Shown here in pieces: positions 1-13,039 of a stretch of 51,626 nt of DNA (position 1 is the first letter of the stretch; the number at the start of each line of letters is the position of its first letter). This DNA comes from Welwitschia mirabilis. Lineage: Eukaryota > Gnetophyta > Gnetopsida > Welwitschiales. The stretch covers positions 84,322,499 to 84,374,124 of the forward strand of contig JBOZIK010000001.1 of assembly GCA_051453625.1 (NCBI GenBank). Direction: 5' to 3'. The notes beneath the pieces were generated by a model, which made no database searches, was not told the origin of the DNA, and saw nothing but the letters and a program-made list of their open reading frames with translations. The translations under genes and the position numbers were made by a program.

Positions 1-2728
1 GATAAGGGAGAGAGTTGAGGGACCTCTTAACATGCTTAGCTTCTATGTGTCTAATGGATATTTTGGCCAAGTGACCAAGAGGTTCACTATGAATTTTGGT
101 ATCCATTTGTACTGCATTTTATTATTGGTTAAATGCATTTTACATCATATTTGCATTAGAGTCTTAATAGGGTAAACAAGTTGATCATTAAGAACCTATT
201 TAGGCTATGCACTCCTTCTCAAAAAATCCTAATGCTCATGCATATTTATGTAGTAAATTAAGTTTATAGTACTTTTAATTGTGTTTTTTTAATTTATAAT
301 ATAAATTCATACTCAATTTAATTAATTTTATTTTTATAAATTAGTATTAGTTCTTTTGTTCTTAGTTTAGTTAAAGTTTACCTTCAATTTTTTTTAAGTC
401 AAGAAATTTAAAAAAGTCATAACTCATTTCATACTAAGAAAAATTTTATGAAAATGTCTGTGTAGGTCTATAGTTAACTTAGGAAGTTAAAAGTTTAAAA
501 ATAGTAATTTTTTAAAGACTCAAATAATTTTAAAATTCTATTTTATAAAAGTAACTCAAAATTTATAAGCAAAAAATAGTGAGAAAAAAGTTTTAGTTTT
601 CAAAATTTATAGAGAGTTTTAATAAAAATGGAGTAGTCCAAATTGTATATAATTGAATAATATTTTCAAAAAGTATTTACTCATTAAAAATCTCTAAGCA
701 GATTAAAATGTGTGGCCATTTTAGTAAAGGGTATTAGTTTGGTAATTCTAAAACTTAGGCAGTTTGTACAGTTTAAAATTTGAGCTTATAAAATATACCT
801 AGGCTAATTAAAATTTAGTACAATTAGTAATTAGGTATAGTATAATGAGTCTAATTTAAGAAAATTAAGTCTATATTACTTTTACATTTTCAAATAATTA
901 ATTATAAATTTTTAGTTTTAATATCACCTAAAAGATAAGAAAATTTGTAATTAACTTTAATAATTATAGAAAATTATCTAAGGCAAGTACCAAATCATTT
1001 AAAATATTATATAAGATTCCTAGTTAAGTTATGTTTATTTTTTTCCTTTTTATATACTATTTATTGAAATTTGAACTCTTACTCTTTTTTTTCATTCATA
1101 AACTTTAGGGATGTCTACTTAATGATTCTAAAGATGTGTGGCCCAATTAATTAGCTTTATTGATATCTTTTTCTAATAAAATATGCATATATTTTACCTA
1201 ACTCTATTTTGACATATATACTCAGCAATGATAAAGGGGTTTTCAAGTTAGCTTAGTTTCATAAATGGAGCATGTTCTATGATAGAACTTGGATGTATTA
1301 ATGTGTCTTATTTGAAAGAATAACTATAATGTAGAAAAATAAAGAGATGTTTACTTTTATGTATTTTCATTACTATGCTTTGAAAATGTATGATTTTCCT
1401 TTATGTAAAACCAACAATATGCTTATACATTCTATTTTTCTTCTATATGATCATTATCTTAAAATAAATCCAATGATGATTAGAATTATTTTTATTAGAT
1501 AAACAACCCACTAAATATTCACATATTATATGTTTTCATTTGTATGGTGTATTCATTCAAGTAAACCAAGATAATTTTAATAATTATTCATCTCCATAGT
1601 TGGATTTCATCACCAAGGTGGGTTGCATTATACTTTCATTTCCAAACCCTTCTAGAAGAGGATTTGCTCACCACTATCCTATCCTACCCATGCATAGACT
1701 TAATCTGACTTAATATCTAGAGCCTTTGGTATTAAAAGATCATGTTGCACCATCCTGTGATGCTTCAAGAAAGCAAGAGTCACTTGTAAGTATGCTTCCA
1801 CCTTACATACCACCTGTTACCTATATTAGGGGTATATCAAGGTGAAGTCTAAACCTATAGAGTTGAGCNNNNNNNNNNNNNNNNNNNNNNNNNNNNNNNN
1901 NNNNNNNNNNNNNNNNNNNNNNNNNNNNNNNNNNNNNNNNNNNNNNNNNNNNNNNNNNNNNNNNNNNNNNNNNNNNNNNNNNNNNNNNNNNNNNNNNNNN
2001 NNNNNNNNNNNNNNNNNNNNNNNNNNNNNNNNNNNNNNNNNNNNNNNNNNNNNNNNNNNNNNNNNNNNNNNNNNNNNNNNNNNNNNNNNNNNNNNNNNNN
2101 NNNNNNNNNNNNNNNNNNNNNNNNNNNNNNNNNNNNNNNNNNNNNNNNNNNNNNNNNNNNNNNNNNNNNNNNNNNNNNNNNNNNNNNNNNNNNNNNNNNN
2201 NNNNNNNNNNNNNNNNNNNNNNNNNNNNNNNNNNNNNNNNNNNNNNNNNNNNNNNNNNNNNNNNNNNNNNNNNNNNNNNNNNNNNNNNNNNNNNNNNNNN
2301 NNNNNNNNNNNNNNNNNNNNNNNNNNNNNNNNNNNNNNNNNNNNNNNNNNNNNNNNNNNNNNNNNNNNNNNNNNNNNNNNNNNNNNNNNNNNNNNNNNNN
2401 NNNNNNNNNNNNNNNNNNNNNNNNNNNNNNNNNNNNNNNNNNNNNNNNNNNNNNNNNNNNNNNNNNNNNNNNNNNNNNNNNNNNNNNNNNNNNNNNNNNN
2501 NNNNNNNNNNNNNNNNNNNNNNNNNNNNNNNNNNNNNNNNNNNNNNNNNNNNNNNNNNNNNNNNNNNNNNNNNNNNNNNNNNNNNNNNNNNNNNNNTAAT
2601 TATTTTAAATCTTATAATGTGTTAATAGAGTCTAAATAGGATTTGATCCTAAGTTCCGTTGTGCATGTTAGTTCATAATGCTTTAAAAAATTATAGTTAA
2701 TTAGGGTAATTAAAGTTAGGGTGTTACA
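1..2728. mobile_element. LTR-retrotransposon fragment, right LTR edge at 2728
   Basis: The right edge reads GGGTGTTACA, the common terminus of plant Ty3/gypsy LTRs (TGTAACACCC on the other strand). Immediately after it, at 2729, begins sequence homologous to the copy at about 26630, so the edge is an insertion point into the older element A. No coding motif, primer site or polypurine tract is visible in 1-1868, and 1869-2596 is unknown sequence. The left end was not found. A CCTAA followed by TG at 228-234 would match a 5-bp target duplication with 2729-2733, but the sequence left of it does not resemble the flank of copy B, so I do not rely on it. The visible part has no CpG at all. Orientation is uncertain; the terminus fits a minus-strand element. 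Confidence 0.45.
1869..2596. other. Assembly gap (728 N)
   Basis: Run of N. Any apparent reading frame across it is an artefact of unknown bases. Confidence 0.99.
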
Positions 2729-5700
2729 CCTAAGGCATTACACTTTCTAAGGTAAGTCAAGAAGTCACAGGATGCATATGTAAGAAAAGGTACCAACTCA
2801 AAGTCACACATTAAAAAAAGTTTTATTAAGAGAGTATGGAAAAGCCATCATTGCATAACTTTCACGAATCAAAAATTAGGGAGGGGTAACTAACTAATTA
2901 AATTGTAATTAAAGAGCTATGATAAGTTTTTATTCAGTAATTATATGGAGAGTATGTTGCATCACTAATAAATTATCTATCAATTGCAAATTCATCATCT
3001 CATGTCATAATTAAGGTTTAATCTTAGTAACTGTAAATAAATAAAGCATTGAGAATGCTAAAGCTAGAGGGGAAATAGGAAATATATTGACATGATTATT
3101 ATCACTCTACATAACTTAGTAATTATAATAGAAATACATGCCTGAAATTGATAATTAAATTTATGGATTACTATTTTGACAAGAGTAGTTTAGGTGTTTT
3201 ACTCAACTTGAGGATCTTCTTAGCTTGGTTTAGACAAAAAAGAAAGTTTCTGTTAGCTTTCACTCAATAAAACAAAATATTCTTAGATATTCTTCTTCTA
3301 TCAAAGAGAGTGGCAAGCTCATGTGGGGCTAAGTCTATTAGCCATTGGTAGTTATTAAAGAGAAATAAAAGACATAATTGTTAAAGATTCATCTTAAGAA
3401 AACTTACCTTTCTCAATTTTGATAACTAACACATTAGGAGGAGGAAACTTTAGGGATTTTCACTTGTTGTGGTTGTCTTATGTTTTATGTTTTTCTATAG
3501 AAAAAGCTCTAATATCTCTCTTAATCCATTCAATGACTAAGAGAATTAGTGGTTATTATCACTAAAATCTTTGAGGCATGTACCTTGAAATTGCTGCAAC
3601 TATTTGAAGGCTATGGAAAACACTCATGAAAGAGGAATGGAACTTAGTCACTACTTTAACCAAATGCATTCTAAAGAAAGAAAATAGTTGTTCTAAGAAG
3701 ATAACTTGTGAGAAGTTATATCAATAATATCATAATTAGATATCATATTCTATAGGGATATTTACAAATAGATATAAGATACTAGGAAGATTCTTCTTCA
3801 AAATCAAGTACATGTTATTAAAATGGGTAATTAGAGTAAAAATGCTAAATAATTTATATTTATTCTAGGTAAATTATGGGCCTATCAGATTCAAGAAAGG
3901 ATTTAGGATCCTTTTAATATTTTCTCTATCTCTTTAATCTAGTAGTGAAAAGGGTTCATGTTATTACTGATCAATCAATAGCAGTGACTAAATATCAAAT
4001 GCATAACAAAAGAAAGACTAGTGTCTACTTATTCTTTTTTCAGAATGTATAATTTGAAAATTAAAAGCTTTTTCTTCTTATTCTCTTACTTCTCATAGAT
4101 CAATGTCTTCATATAATCTTAATACTTGTTTTTAAAAAATTCTTCCTTTCAATCCAATGTAGAAAGTTTTTATTGGAAGTTATTTTCTAAAGCTTAATCC
4201 TTATCCACCGAATTTTAGATTATGATATCATTTTTTAAAAGATAAATTTATTACTAATTATTTCAAAAGCTTAACTTACATAGACATAGCATCAACTTAC
4301 AAAGTTATAGCTATTGTGATTTTATAATAGGAATCATCTCTTTTGGTGTTGCTTATAAACCTTTAGAATTGTTTTTTAAATATCTAATTAAAATCCTAAA
4401 TTCTTTATAACATGTTATGCACCTTTATAATTTTTTTTTTTTTTTTGGGTTTGACTAAATCATATATTATTTATAACATATTGTGTTGTGTATTTTGCTA
4501 TCAATCATTTAAAACATTTAAAGATGAATAAGTAGATTAAAGTCTATAATAAAAAATAATTTTCCTAACTATAGTGGAAGAAAGGTCTTAGAACAAATCT
4601 AAATCCTTGTTAGACTTTGGAATAAATATAAATTCTTAGATAAGTCTTTGAAGTAGATCTTCCTCTATGTTTTTAGATCATTATGTGGACCATTATAGAT
4701 ATGATCTCTTATTTCTAACTACTCTAAGTAATGCTTTTTAAACTAGTAATAACTTTGTTTCAATTACATGATCCTATTGTTTCACATAATAGATTTAAGG
4801 AATGTAAGTGCTAGCTCTACTAACAATGTTCACTTCTTGTCTCCAATTTTTATTAAGAAAATTTCACAAGGAAACTCCCACAAATTTTGAGCACTCTTAC
4901 TTCATCTTTGTTACTTCATGATGAAATACATCCATGGAAACAAAATCTTTCAAGAGTTTAAGGATTCTTGCCTTCTGCATTACATAGCTTTTTCTAATTA
5001 GGGCATTAATGTCTAATGTTTAAATATGGTTATTTCACTGAGTAATGGTCATGTTTTACTAATTACATAGATGAAAACTTAATGCCCTCATAAAGACATT
5101 GCATAAGAACAAAAAGTTTAATGCATAAGAACAAAAAAATAATAAGTCAAATATAGGGAGACAAATATTTCTCTAAATTAACATGAATTAAAATGCCCCT
5201 TTCAATTGATTTCTTTTTCATCTATGTAAAAAAATAACAAATCAATGTTACATATTTGCATAAAATATTTAGTTACAATTTTGAAAATATTTACAAGTTC
5301 ATATTTGAAATTGTAGGTTTGTCAGGCTTGATATTCAAGGCTGACTTATGATGAACCAATTATATAAACATTGTTAAAGAGATAGAGAGAACACTTAATA
5401 GTGTTTTTCAGTTTATAATAAAAAAGGAAAGGAATTGAAAATTCAAGTCTTTGACATGTTTTCTATAGCAAGGTATAAGAAAATTATATTAAATATTTTA
5501 TGAGAAGTTTTTAAAGAATTAGGCTAGTGCACTCTACAAAAATAATAAATTTATCTTATGAAGGAAACTGAGTTCAATGCTACAATGTATGGATTATTAT
5601 CAAAATTTAAGCTTAGCTTTGCTTCATGTATTACATGTAACTGCATTGGATGAAAAACATATGCAAACAAGGGAATAGAGTACCACATAGTTCCTCCTCC

Positions 5701-6940
5701 TCTAATCAACTACTATGATATCAACAATTGAAACTTCATCTCTTGATTTTCATTTTTAACTACGGTAGAAACATGTTTACTTGGATTTATACCATACAGA
5801 AAATTGATTAAATACTTTTTTCCATAATTTTTAAAGCTAGGACATAATTTCTAAGTAATAAAAATCACAGATCTTTTTTTTAAATTAAATAACCATTAAA
5901 TTATAAAACTACTCATTTTGGATGTAGCTGTAATAGTGGAATCATTATTTAAATCCAAATTATAATCAAAGTAAGTTTTTGAATAATACCCCCAACCAAA
6001 TACCACATGTAAAATCATTTCAACCTCTTTTGCTTGATAAAATGCTCAAGAAAAATAGAGGGAAAATCTTTAAATTGAGAACCTTTTAATAGTTCAAAAC
6101 ATAATAATAAAGGTAAATTAAAGATTAAACACTTACCTTGAGAACAGGAATTACTTCAATAAGTAGATTTTCTAGTTCAGAAAACTAATCCTTAAAATAA
6201 TATAAAGAAAACCCTAAAAGATTGATACTGCATAAAACCTATAAGACAATAAAATTTTTATTTCAAAACTAAAATGTCAACAAGCTGAAGGCTTCCTTAA
6301 ATTTAAAGATCTTCTAGTCCATAAGTGGTTTTTTCATTGTGATTTCAAGAGAAGCAAACACTTAAGAATCCACTAGGAACTATGACAAATAGCAAAAATA
6401 TAAATGCAATTCAAAGGAAATGCTCAGACTATTGTGAATATATAAACTATAGCCAAACTAGAAAAGTTAAGTTCTATATTTGGAAAGCTTTAAAAACCAA
6501 AAAATATTATGATAATGTCTCATTGCAAAGTGACAAATAATTATTTTCCATTCTTATAATTGTTATCTTCATTATTCTCATCCTTGTCTTTCTTCTAGAT
6601 TAAATGCATAGATTAGTTGTAGAATTGCAACTAGGTAAACTATAAATTAATGGAGGTGTCTTATTTTTAGTTTAAAATTATTAATTCCCTACATATGTAC
6701 AAAAAGTCTTTAATATGTCTACTTGTCATAGTGACACATAATACTATGATACTTATCTATCAAAAAATGTTGTAAACACATTGTCTAAAAAATGCTTCAT
6801 GTGAATAGAATGAAACATTTATTTTAGTTTATAGTTGATCATCTTCTTTTGCACTCAAGTTCTGATAAGCGTAATTCAAGATTAGCCAATTTTCTCTCCC
6901 TCTCAGCTAATTTGTTTTCTCTCTCTCCCACCGGCAGCCT
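2729..6940 (-). mobile_element. Old retroelement copy A, left part
   Basis: This segment aligns collinearly over more than 4 kb with 26630-31015, for example GGTACCAACTCAAAG at 2790 and 26687, and the block around 4800-4950 with 28740-28900. It is interrupted at 6940 by the element at 6941-15610 and continues at 15616. No complete reading frame survives on either strand. The minus strand gives stretches of Lys/Glu/Ile-rich peptide in both copies, and the continuation (15616-16205) encodes a clear coiled-coil segment on the minus strand, so I infer a minus-strand retroelement. No reverse transcriptase, integrase or protease motif was recognised, so the family is unknown. It could be a non-autonomous LTR element or a coding region too decayed to identify. 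Confidence 0.6.
6936..6940. repeat. Target site duplication, left (AGCCT)
   Basis: AGCCT directly precedes the TG of the left LTR and is repeated directly after the CA of the right LTR at 15611-15615. Copy B has a single GCAGCCT at the corresponding site near 31013, which supports this as the pre-insertion target. Confidence 0.85.
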
Positions 6941-9375
6941 TGTAATACCCCAAATTTTTTAATGTTAAAACTTTAAACTTACTCTGATACCAAAACATAA
7001 TACCTTAAATTTCTATAGTTGAAAACTTTAAAACTCACTCTGACCTAAAATTCTACAATTGAAAATCTTCAAACTTTGATGCTCTAATATCCAAAATGTA
7101 TTTATAACTTAAATTTATAGACATTACTTATTTAGTAAGGATTAAGTCCTTACAAGATGATTTAAGAGTATTAAAATAATTAATATCATCCTACTCATAC
7201 ATAATTATAATAGTATTTAAATAATTATTAACACTCTTCATAAATAAAATTTTAATAATATTTTAATAATTATTAATGTCAATCATTAATCCTATTTATG
7301 ATAACATTTAAATAATTTGGGGGGAGGAGGAAAACTTATGATCTTTTCTTGAGATTTTATTTTTAATATATGAATATTAATATCACATTGAAGGCATAAT
7401 ACCAATATTCTATACTCATAATTAGATTTATAATCTTTAAGAAACGTCTACAAGTGGTGCCATAAATAAATAAATTATTAACTTCATACATTAACAAAAA
7501 TTAATTCAAGCAAAGACAATCAAAATTACATTCAATACATCTTTCGAGGTAATTACATAACTAAATATTCAAGATTCCGAATAAAGTTCCTTAAGAAGGA
7601 CATGAAGAATATGTACTCAAATTTTCATGTTTCATTGCAAAAATCTTCACGAAAAATATACATTATTTAATATAGTATGAATTCTTAAAGTAGACTTCAT
7701 AAAATGCAAATCATTCATATAATAGAATGGAGTTNNNNNNNNNNNNNNNNCAAGGAACATTAAGCAGAAAAACATATTGCATTCTCATGAAACTCAAGCA
7801 TATGACACCAAGTATTGAGATAAATAATAATTTCAATTAATCAGAAAGATTTTTCATAAACATTGGATCAATGATCCTCCATATCCATATGCCCACTTTA
7901 GCATTTATACTCTAGAATTTCTACCTGTCACACAAAAGTATGAGATGAGAACTATGAAAATCTCATAGCCCCTAGTATGATCCAGCAAGAATAGGTAATT
8001 TGGCAAGGAATTTTAAGAGTTAAGATAGGAAAGACTAATAAAGACTTTAAGAGGAATAAGATATAATATAGATATCAATATTATGATTATGAACGAGAAT
8101 ATTATATATATATTAAAATATCTTAATCACTTCAGTACCTCGTTTAGTGATCTGTGAATCCCACTACCTCATTTAGTGATATGTGGTTCTTATATAATAT
8201 TTAACTTCACTGCCTCATTTGATGATTTGTGAAGCGCACTACTTCATTGAGTAATCTATGGTTCTTATAAAAATGTATATATATAGATAATCTCAAATAT
8301 CATTAACTTCACTGCCTTGTTTGGTAATCTGTGAAGCCCACTACCTTATTTGGTGATTTATGGTAAATCTAATGTCTCCACTATCTCATTCAATGATCTA
8401 TGGGATTATCACTTCACTACCTCATTTTGTGATCTATGAAGCCCATTACCTCATCCAGTAATTTTTGAAAATCCATAACCATAAGTTCAAACATAATGAT
8501 GTCAAGAAATTAAGATATGTTTTGACCACAAGATACCATCTCAAACCATAGATTTCAACAGTGTGATGACAAGGTGAATACAATAAGGATTAATCATGAA
8601 CTATCATCTCATTCCAAGAACAGATAACATCAAGACATTAAGCAAAAGAATAAATGGAGATAAGACATGTATCAAAAAAAAAAAATTATCTTATCAAGAA
8701 TCACATGATTTAACATTCAACTTACAGAAATATAAACATGATGATTTCAATAATGGAATTCATAAGGAAGGACCAACAAGAAAGTACGAAGGTATAGAAT
8801 GATACTCATATATGTTCAAGCTCTTCAAATATCTTCCAAGTTTCCAAGGCTTCTAGACCTCTTAAGCTCCAAGATTTTAAGGCAAGGTCATTTTGGAAAA
8901 ATATGGATTAAACTTGAGGGAGGAATAACTCTATTTAAAGAGAGAGAATAGGGTTAAGACGACAAGACTTAAGAATACAATCATGAGCTAACATAAAAAG
9001 GGAATTTCATAATGTTTCATAAAGGATCACCTAGCCATCAAGTGCCTTCAATAATATATTAAAAAAATAATGCTTCACATTAATCATAATAATGAGGAAA
9101 AAGATAAATAACAAACCTCCACAATTTACATTTAAGCATAATTTCTCAGAAGTTCATAAGTAAATAAAGAAATCATTACCACCATAAGAACATTTAAAGA
9201 TTGTAGGTAATATTTTAATCAAAAGGTACTCATACAACAATTTAATATGACAAAATATTAAGAAAATAATATTTATATTAGTTGGGGATTTTAAAATAAT
9301 TTAGTCTTTTTAAAATATTTTTTTAAATGTAACCTTTGCAAATTCTATAAGAAAAGTAAAAATATGGACATGACA
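6941..9375 (-). repeat. LTR (3' LTR of the minus-strand element)
   Basis: This 2,435-bp LTR runs from TGTAATACCC to GGACATGACA and aligns along its whole length with 12386-15610. The 16-N gap at 7735-7750 falls where the partner LTR reads TATCTTTCATCACAAC. It contains the nine-unit array at 8131-8470 and, near its start, motifs such as ACTCTGATACC (6975) that resemble the primer-binding site. The small reading frame at 8596-8802 falls within the LTR. It is not supported as a gene, because the partner LTR lacks the same uninterrupted frame. Confidence 0.85.
8131..8470. repeat. Nine-unit palindrome-like array, left LTR
   Basis: Nine diverged units of about 26-28 bp carry the core CACTACCTCATTTGGTGATC. 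Odd units usually begin TTCAC and end GTGAA; the following unit begins CCCAC and often ends TATGG. Units lie in close pairs separated by AT-rich spacers such as GGTTCTTATATAATATTTAA. The same nine units in the same order occur in the other LTR, so the array predates insertion. Spacing and divergence are unlike a CRISPR array. Confidence 0.8.
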
Positions 9376-9389
9376 TTTCTCACCTTCTT
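9376..9389 (-). other. Polypurine tract
   Basis: The minus strand reads AAGAAGGTGAGAAA directly before the left LTR (3' LTR in element orientation). Position and composition fit the plus-strand primer of an LTR retrotransposon. Confidence 0.65.
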
Positions 9390-12370
9390 AAGAAGTTTCA
9401 TCCTTGAAACTTACTAAAAGATCAGGTCTCCACTGATTAACATCTTCTTTTGTCTCCCAAATTTCTATTTCTACAGATTTATTGAATCATATTAATTTTG
9501 AAAATATTCTTCATAATATGTACTACAAGTTGGCTTTACAGACATACAAAACTTCACAATCTTCCTAAACATTAATTTTGCAATTTAAATTATAATTGGT
9601 ATCTTCATTTACAACATGAATTATATCATCTTACTAAGCACTCCAAAGTAGATATATAAAGTCATATTACTCCTTCTTCATTTTGAAAATCTTACTACAA
9701 AGTGCGTATTGGAAGTTCTTCTTAATTACCTTTGTATTAGAAGTATTTGATATAGACTAGCCTTTAGCTTCACATAGTTGTTCTTCAATAAACAATTTCA
9801 CATAGCTTATTTAAGGCTAATGATATCATAAATCTTAAGATTCATACAACTTCTCCTTATGTTAAGTAAGATGTCTAATCATATTCATCGTAATGCTAAC
9901 TTCATGGCATATTGATTTCAAATTTTACATAGCTCCTTTGTTATTCATGATCTTCTGACCTTTTCCACTTTCTAGAGTTATAATGATCACTTAATTAGGG
10001 GAGAATTTAGAAACTGGCATATCTCTTATGAAAGGAATTTCTAAGAAAAATAGTTAAATATGCTTATAAATAAGTTGAACCATTTAGTTTCTTAAGCCAA
10101 AACATCTTAATGATCTCCTTGCTTTGACCATAGAAAAATATTCTTGAATCATTAAATTAAAAACCACAACTTAACTTGGTAAAACTATAATCTCTTACTC
10201 CAAATTGTGACACATACTTCTAAAGTTATTATGTAGAAATTTCTCAAGCTTTAGTTTCAAAATTATTCACATTACACTTCTTTGTTGTGCACTTCTTCCT
10301 TCAATGCCTCTTTGAGACTTTTCCATGAATAATCTAGTTAAATTTTCACTTCAATGATTTATATGAATGATGTAGCATCTTAAGGTCTAATAAGTTAAGG
10401 ATAATAAGGTTATGCAAGTATAGACCAAATAGATATACAAGGGCTTTTAGATTAGTTGAGAGTAAGCAATGTCTAGCCTCATAAGAATAAAGTGCATATT
10501 TCATCTAAATAAGATTATAAACTTTAATCATATAATAATGAAATTAGTTGGTTAAGACTTATCATGATAGCTAAGGATTACAAGATGCATGCCAATAGTA
10601 ACTACAAATGAGGGTTTAATTAGTATAATAATTTCTTAAGAAAAGGGTTATTTAAAGATTTGCTGACAATAGTATATAGGCTAACCAAGTAGGACAAAGA
10701 GTTAACCCCTTGATGCAACTAATGCCTCTTCACTTTTATCCACCAACAAATCAATATAATATATAGGGTAGATTTTTCATGCTAATGGAGCAAACTTCAA
10801 CTACATCTCCCTCAAGTGCTAAAAAGTTTTCATTTAATAGAGGTAAAGAATTAATTTCTTGAATTGGCTTTTTGTTCCTACTTATATCATTAACAGAATT
10901 TATCTCTACATCATTATATTTTTTTTATGTGAGAAAATTTTAATTCTTTTTGTATTTGTTTTTGCAATTTCATTGTTGTTATCTTTAACCAAAACCATAT
11001 CATCTTATATCTTCACAAAGTTAGTACTAACTTAATCCTATCTCTTCTTCAATTCATTGTTATCATCAGTAGTAATAGAGTCTTTATGAAATCTTAAACA
11101 ACAGTGTAAGGAAAAATTATCTTGAATAGAAACAACCTCTAGACCTAACTAGATGACATCTTTTACACACTTGTTATAAGTACTTCTTATTTCTTCTTTT
11201 CAAGGAAATTTCTAACATAGTAAGATATCTAACATAGAAAATGTCCCATGATCTTGAAATCATTAGTTTTATTTTAAGGGATTAATCATTTCTTAGTAGT
11301 CTTACAAATCTATCTCTTTCTTGAGTTGGATAAGTCTACTTTCTTCCTTGAATTTTATATGTTGCTCTAATGTTGACTATAGCCTTCTTTATTCTACCTC
11401 TTCTTCTGATCATACCTATATGTTGCTCTAATGTTGACTATAGCCTTCTTTATTCTACCTCTTCTTCTGATCATACCTATATTCAAAGAGATTGGTTTCT
11501 CTCATGGTTTCTTTCTTTCATTATCTTAAGAAATTCTTATTATTATAATGTATTTATTCTTGATAAATAATTCTTCACTAATTCTAGCCTTCTCTAAGGC
11601 TTTTATAATTTCCTTTAGTTGAACTAATTTGACTTAACCTCAAATTACTTAATGTATACAAGTCAAAAATCTTTTGACTTTTAATTCTTCATACCTGCTT
11701 ATAAGATTGTAGAAATTGTTGGTCTTCATACTTATAAAAATTTTGTAATTTAACTACCTCTATATCTTCTTTTAAATCCTTCCCATTTCATACATGTTGA
11801 AAATAATAATCATAGACTCTTTGCATTTCATCATATCTCTACATTCCATTATAAAGTTACTCTTTTAACAAATTGATAAGTAGTGAAGTTGAATAATTTT
11901 GATTTATTTTACACACAATTCAATCATACTTCCACATGTATCATGTTGTTGACATCTTTAGAGAGTTAGAGGTTTTGTCCTCTTAACTTACACCATCATA
12001 GATTTGCTATCTTCCCACTCATTGCTTATTCATAAGTTCCCCCACTAAGTTGCTAATTGAATTTATTAAAGTTGTAACTTTCGTTGGTCAGTTAAATATC
12101 CTTCTTCGAGCCATGTTAAAATAATAGGAATCAAATCTACACATATTACAAACTTAAATTTTTGTATTAAAACTTGCAATTTTAATAGAGTTAAGCCAAG
12201 TGGAATTGCAATCTACATTCTACAATAGTTATGCCTAGTGAAATTATCAACCTATGCTCTAATGTTGATATAACTTCATGATAAATATGCCTAGCAAAAT
12301 TGCAACCTAGGCTTTGATACTAAGTGTAAAATCCTAAAAATTATAGAAATGAGAAATCTTTAAATTGTAT
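9390..12370 (-). other. Internal region of the LTR element, no pol motifs
   Basis: About 3 kb, AT-rich, with stops in all frames. On the minus strand, near 11560-11700, a stretch rich in Lys, Glu, Leu and Ile (for example VKLVQLKEIIKALEKAR) looks like a coiled coil, so a gag-like or accessory protein may once have been encoded. No CCHC knuckle, DSG/DTG protease site, YxDD box or integrase HHCC/DDE signature was seen. The 66-codon plus-strand frame at 11370-11570 is produced by the 61-bp tandem duplication and is not a supported gene. The 3' part (12190 onward) is a tandem series described separately. Confidence 0.5.
11356..11477. repeat. Perfect 61-bp tandem duplication
   Basis: Two identical 61-bp units starting TATATGTTGCTCTAATG (11356-11416 and 11417-11477). 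The length is not a multiple of three, so it would shift any reading frame through it. Perfect identity in otherwise decayed DNA means a recent slippage or duplication event, or an assembly artefact. Confidence 0.9.
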
Positions 12371-12545
12371 GCTCTGATATCAAAATGTAATACCCCAAAT
12401 TTTCTAATGTTGAAACTTCAAACTTGCTCTGATACCAAAATATAATACCCTGAATTTCTATAATTGAAAACTTTAAAACTTGCTCTAAAATAAAATTCTA
12501 TAGTTAAAAATCTTTAAACTTTATTCTTTGATACTCAAAACATAT
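12190..12545 (-). repeat. Tandem series of primer-site-like motifs across the internal/LTR junction
   Basis: GCTCTGATACC-like motifs recur at about 12255, 12311, 12371, 12427, 12482 and 12526, spaced about 44-60 bp, each followed by similar text (AAAATxTAATACC, then AATTTCTATAATTGAAA). Read on the minus strand they are variants of GGTATCAGAGC. The one at 12371 lies next to the LTR edge and is the functional-looking primer site; the later ones lie inside the LTR and are matched near the start of the other LTR (6975, 7033, 7081). Confidence 0.6.
12371..12382 (-). other. Primer-binding site (initiator Met tRNA type)
   Basis: The minus strand reads TGATATCAGAGC, one mismatch to TGGTATCAGAGC, three bases after the LTR end (TTACA). 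This is the standard priming site of plant LTR retrotransposons and sets the element orientation as minus. Confidence 0.7.
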
Positions 12546-13039
12546 TTCTAACTTAAATTTATGGATATCACTTATTTAGTGAGTATTAAGTCCTCACAAG
12601 ATAATTTGATAGCATTGAAATAATTAACATCATCATACTCATACATAATTGTGATAGTATTTAAATAATTATTAACACTTTTCATAAATAAAATTTTAAT
12701 AATATTTTAATAATTTAATGCCCATCATCAAGCCTATTTATGATAACATTTAAATAATTTAGGGAGAAGGAGGGAAACACATTATCTTTTATTGAGATTT
12801 CATTTTTAATAAATGGATATTAATATCACATTAAAGGCATAATACCAACATTTTATACTCATAATTAGATTTATAATCTTCAAGAAACATCTGCAAGTGG
12901 TGTCGTAAATAAATAAATAGTTAACTTCATACATTAACAAAATTAATTCAAGAAAATACAATCACAATTACATTCAATACATCTTTTGAGGTAATTACAT
13001 AACTAAAGATTCAAGATTCAAAAGGCATGAAGAATATGT

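Noticed and set aside
228-234. CCTAA-TG as the left border of an LTR ending at 2728
   Set aside because: A seven-base match is expected fairly often in this much sequence, and the left flank does not match the flank of copy B.
1842-2639. Open frame across 1842-2639
   Set aside because: Almost entirely N; only a few real codons at each end.
8131-8470. Regular repeats resembling a CRISPR array
   Set aside because: Units are diverged, spacing is uneven, the array lies inside plant LTRs in two copies, and there are no cas genes.
8596-8802. 68-codon frame in the left LTR
   Set aside because: Not preserved as an open frame in the partner LTR (stops and changes near 14170-14530), so no sign of selection.
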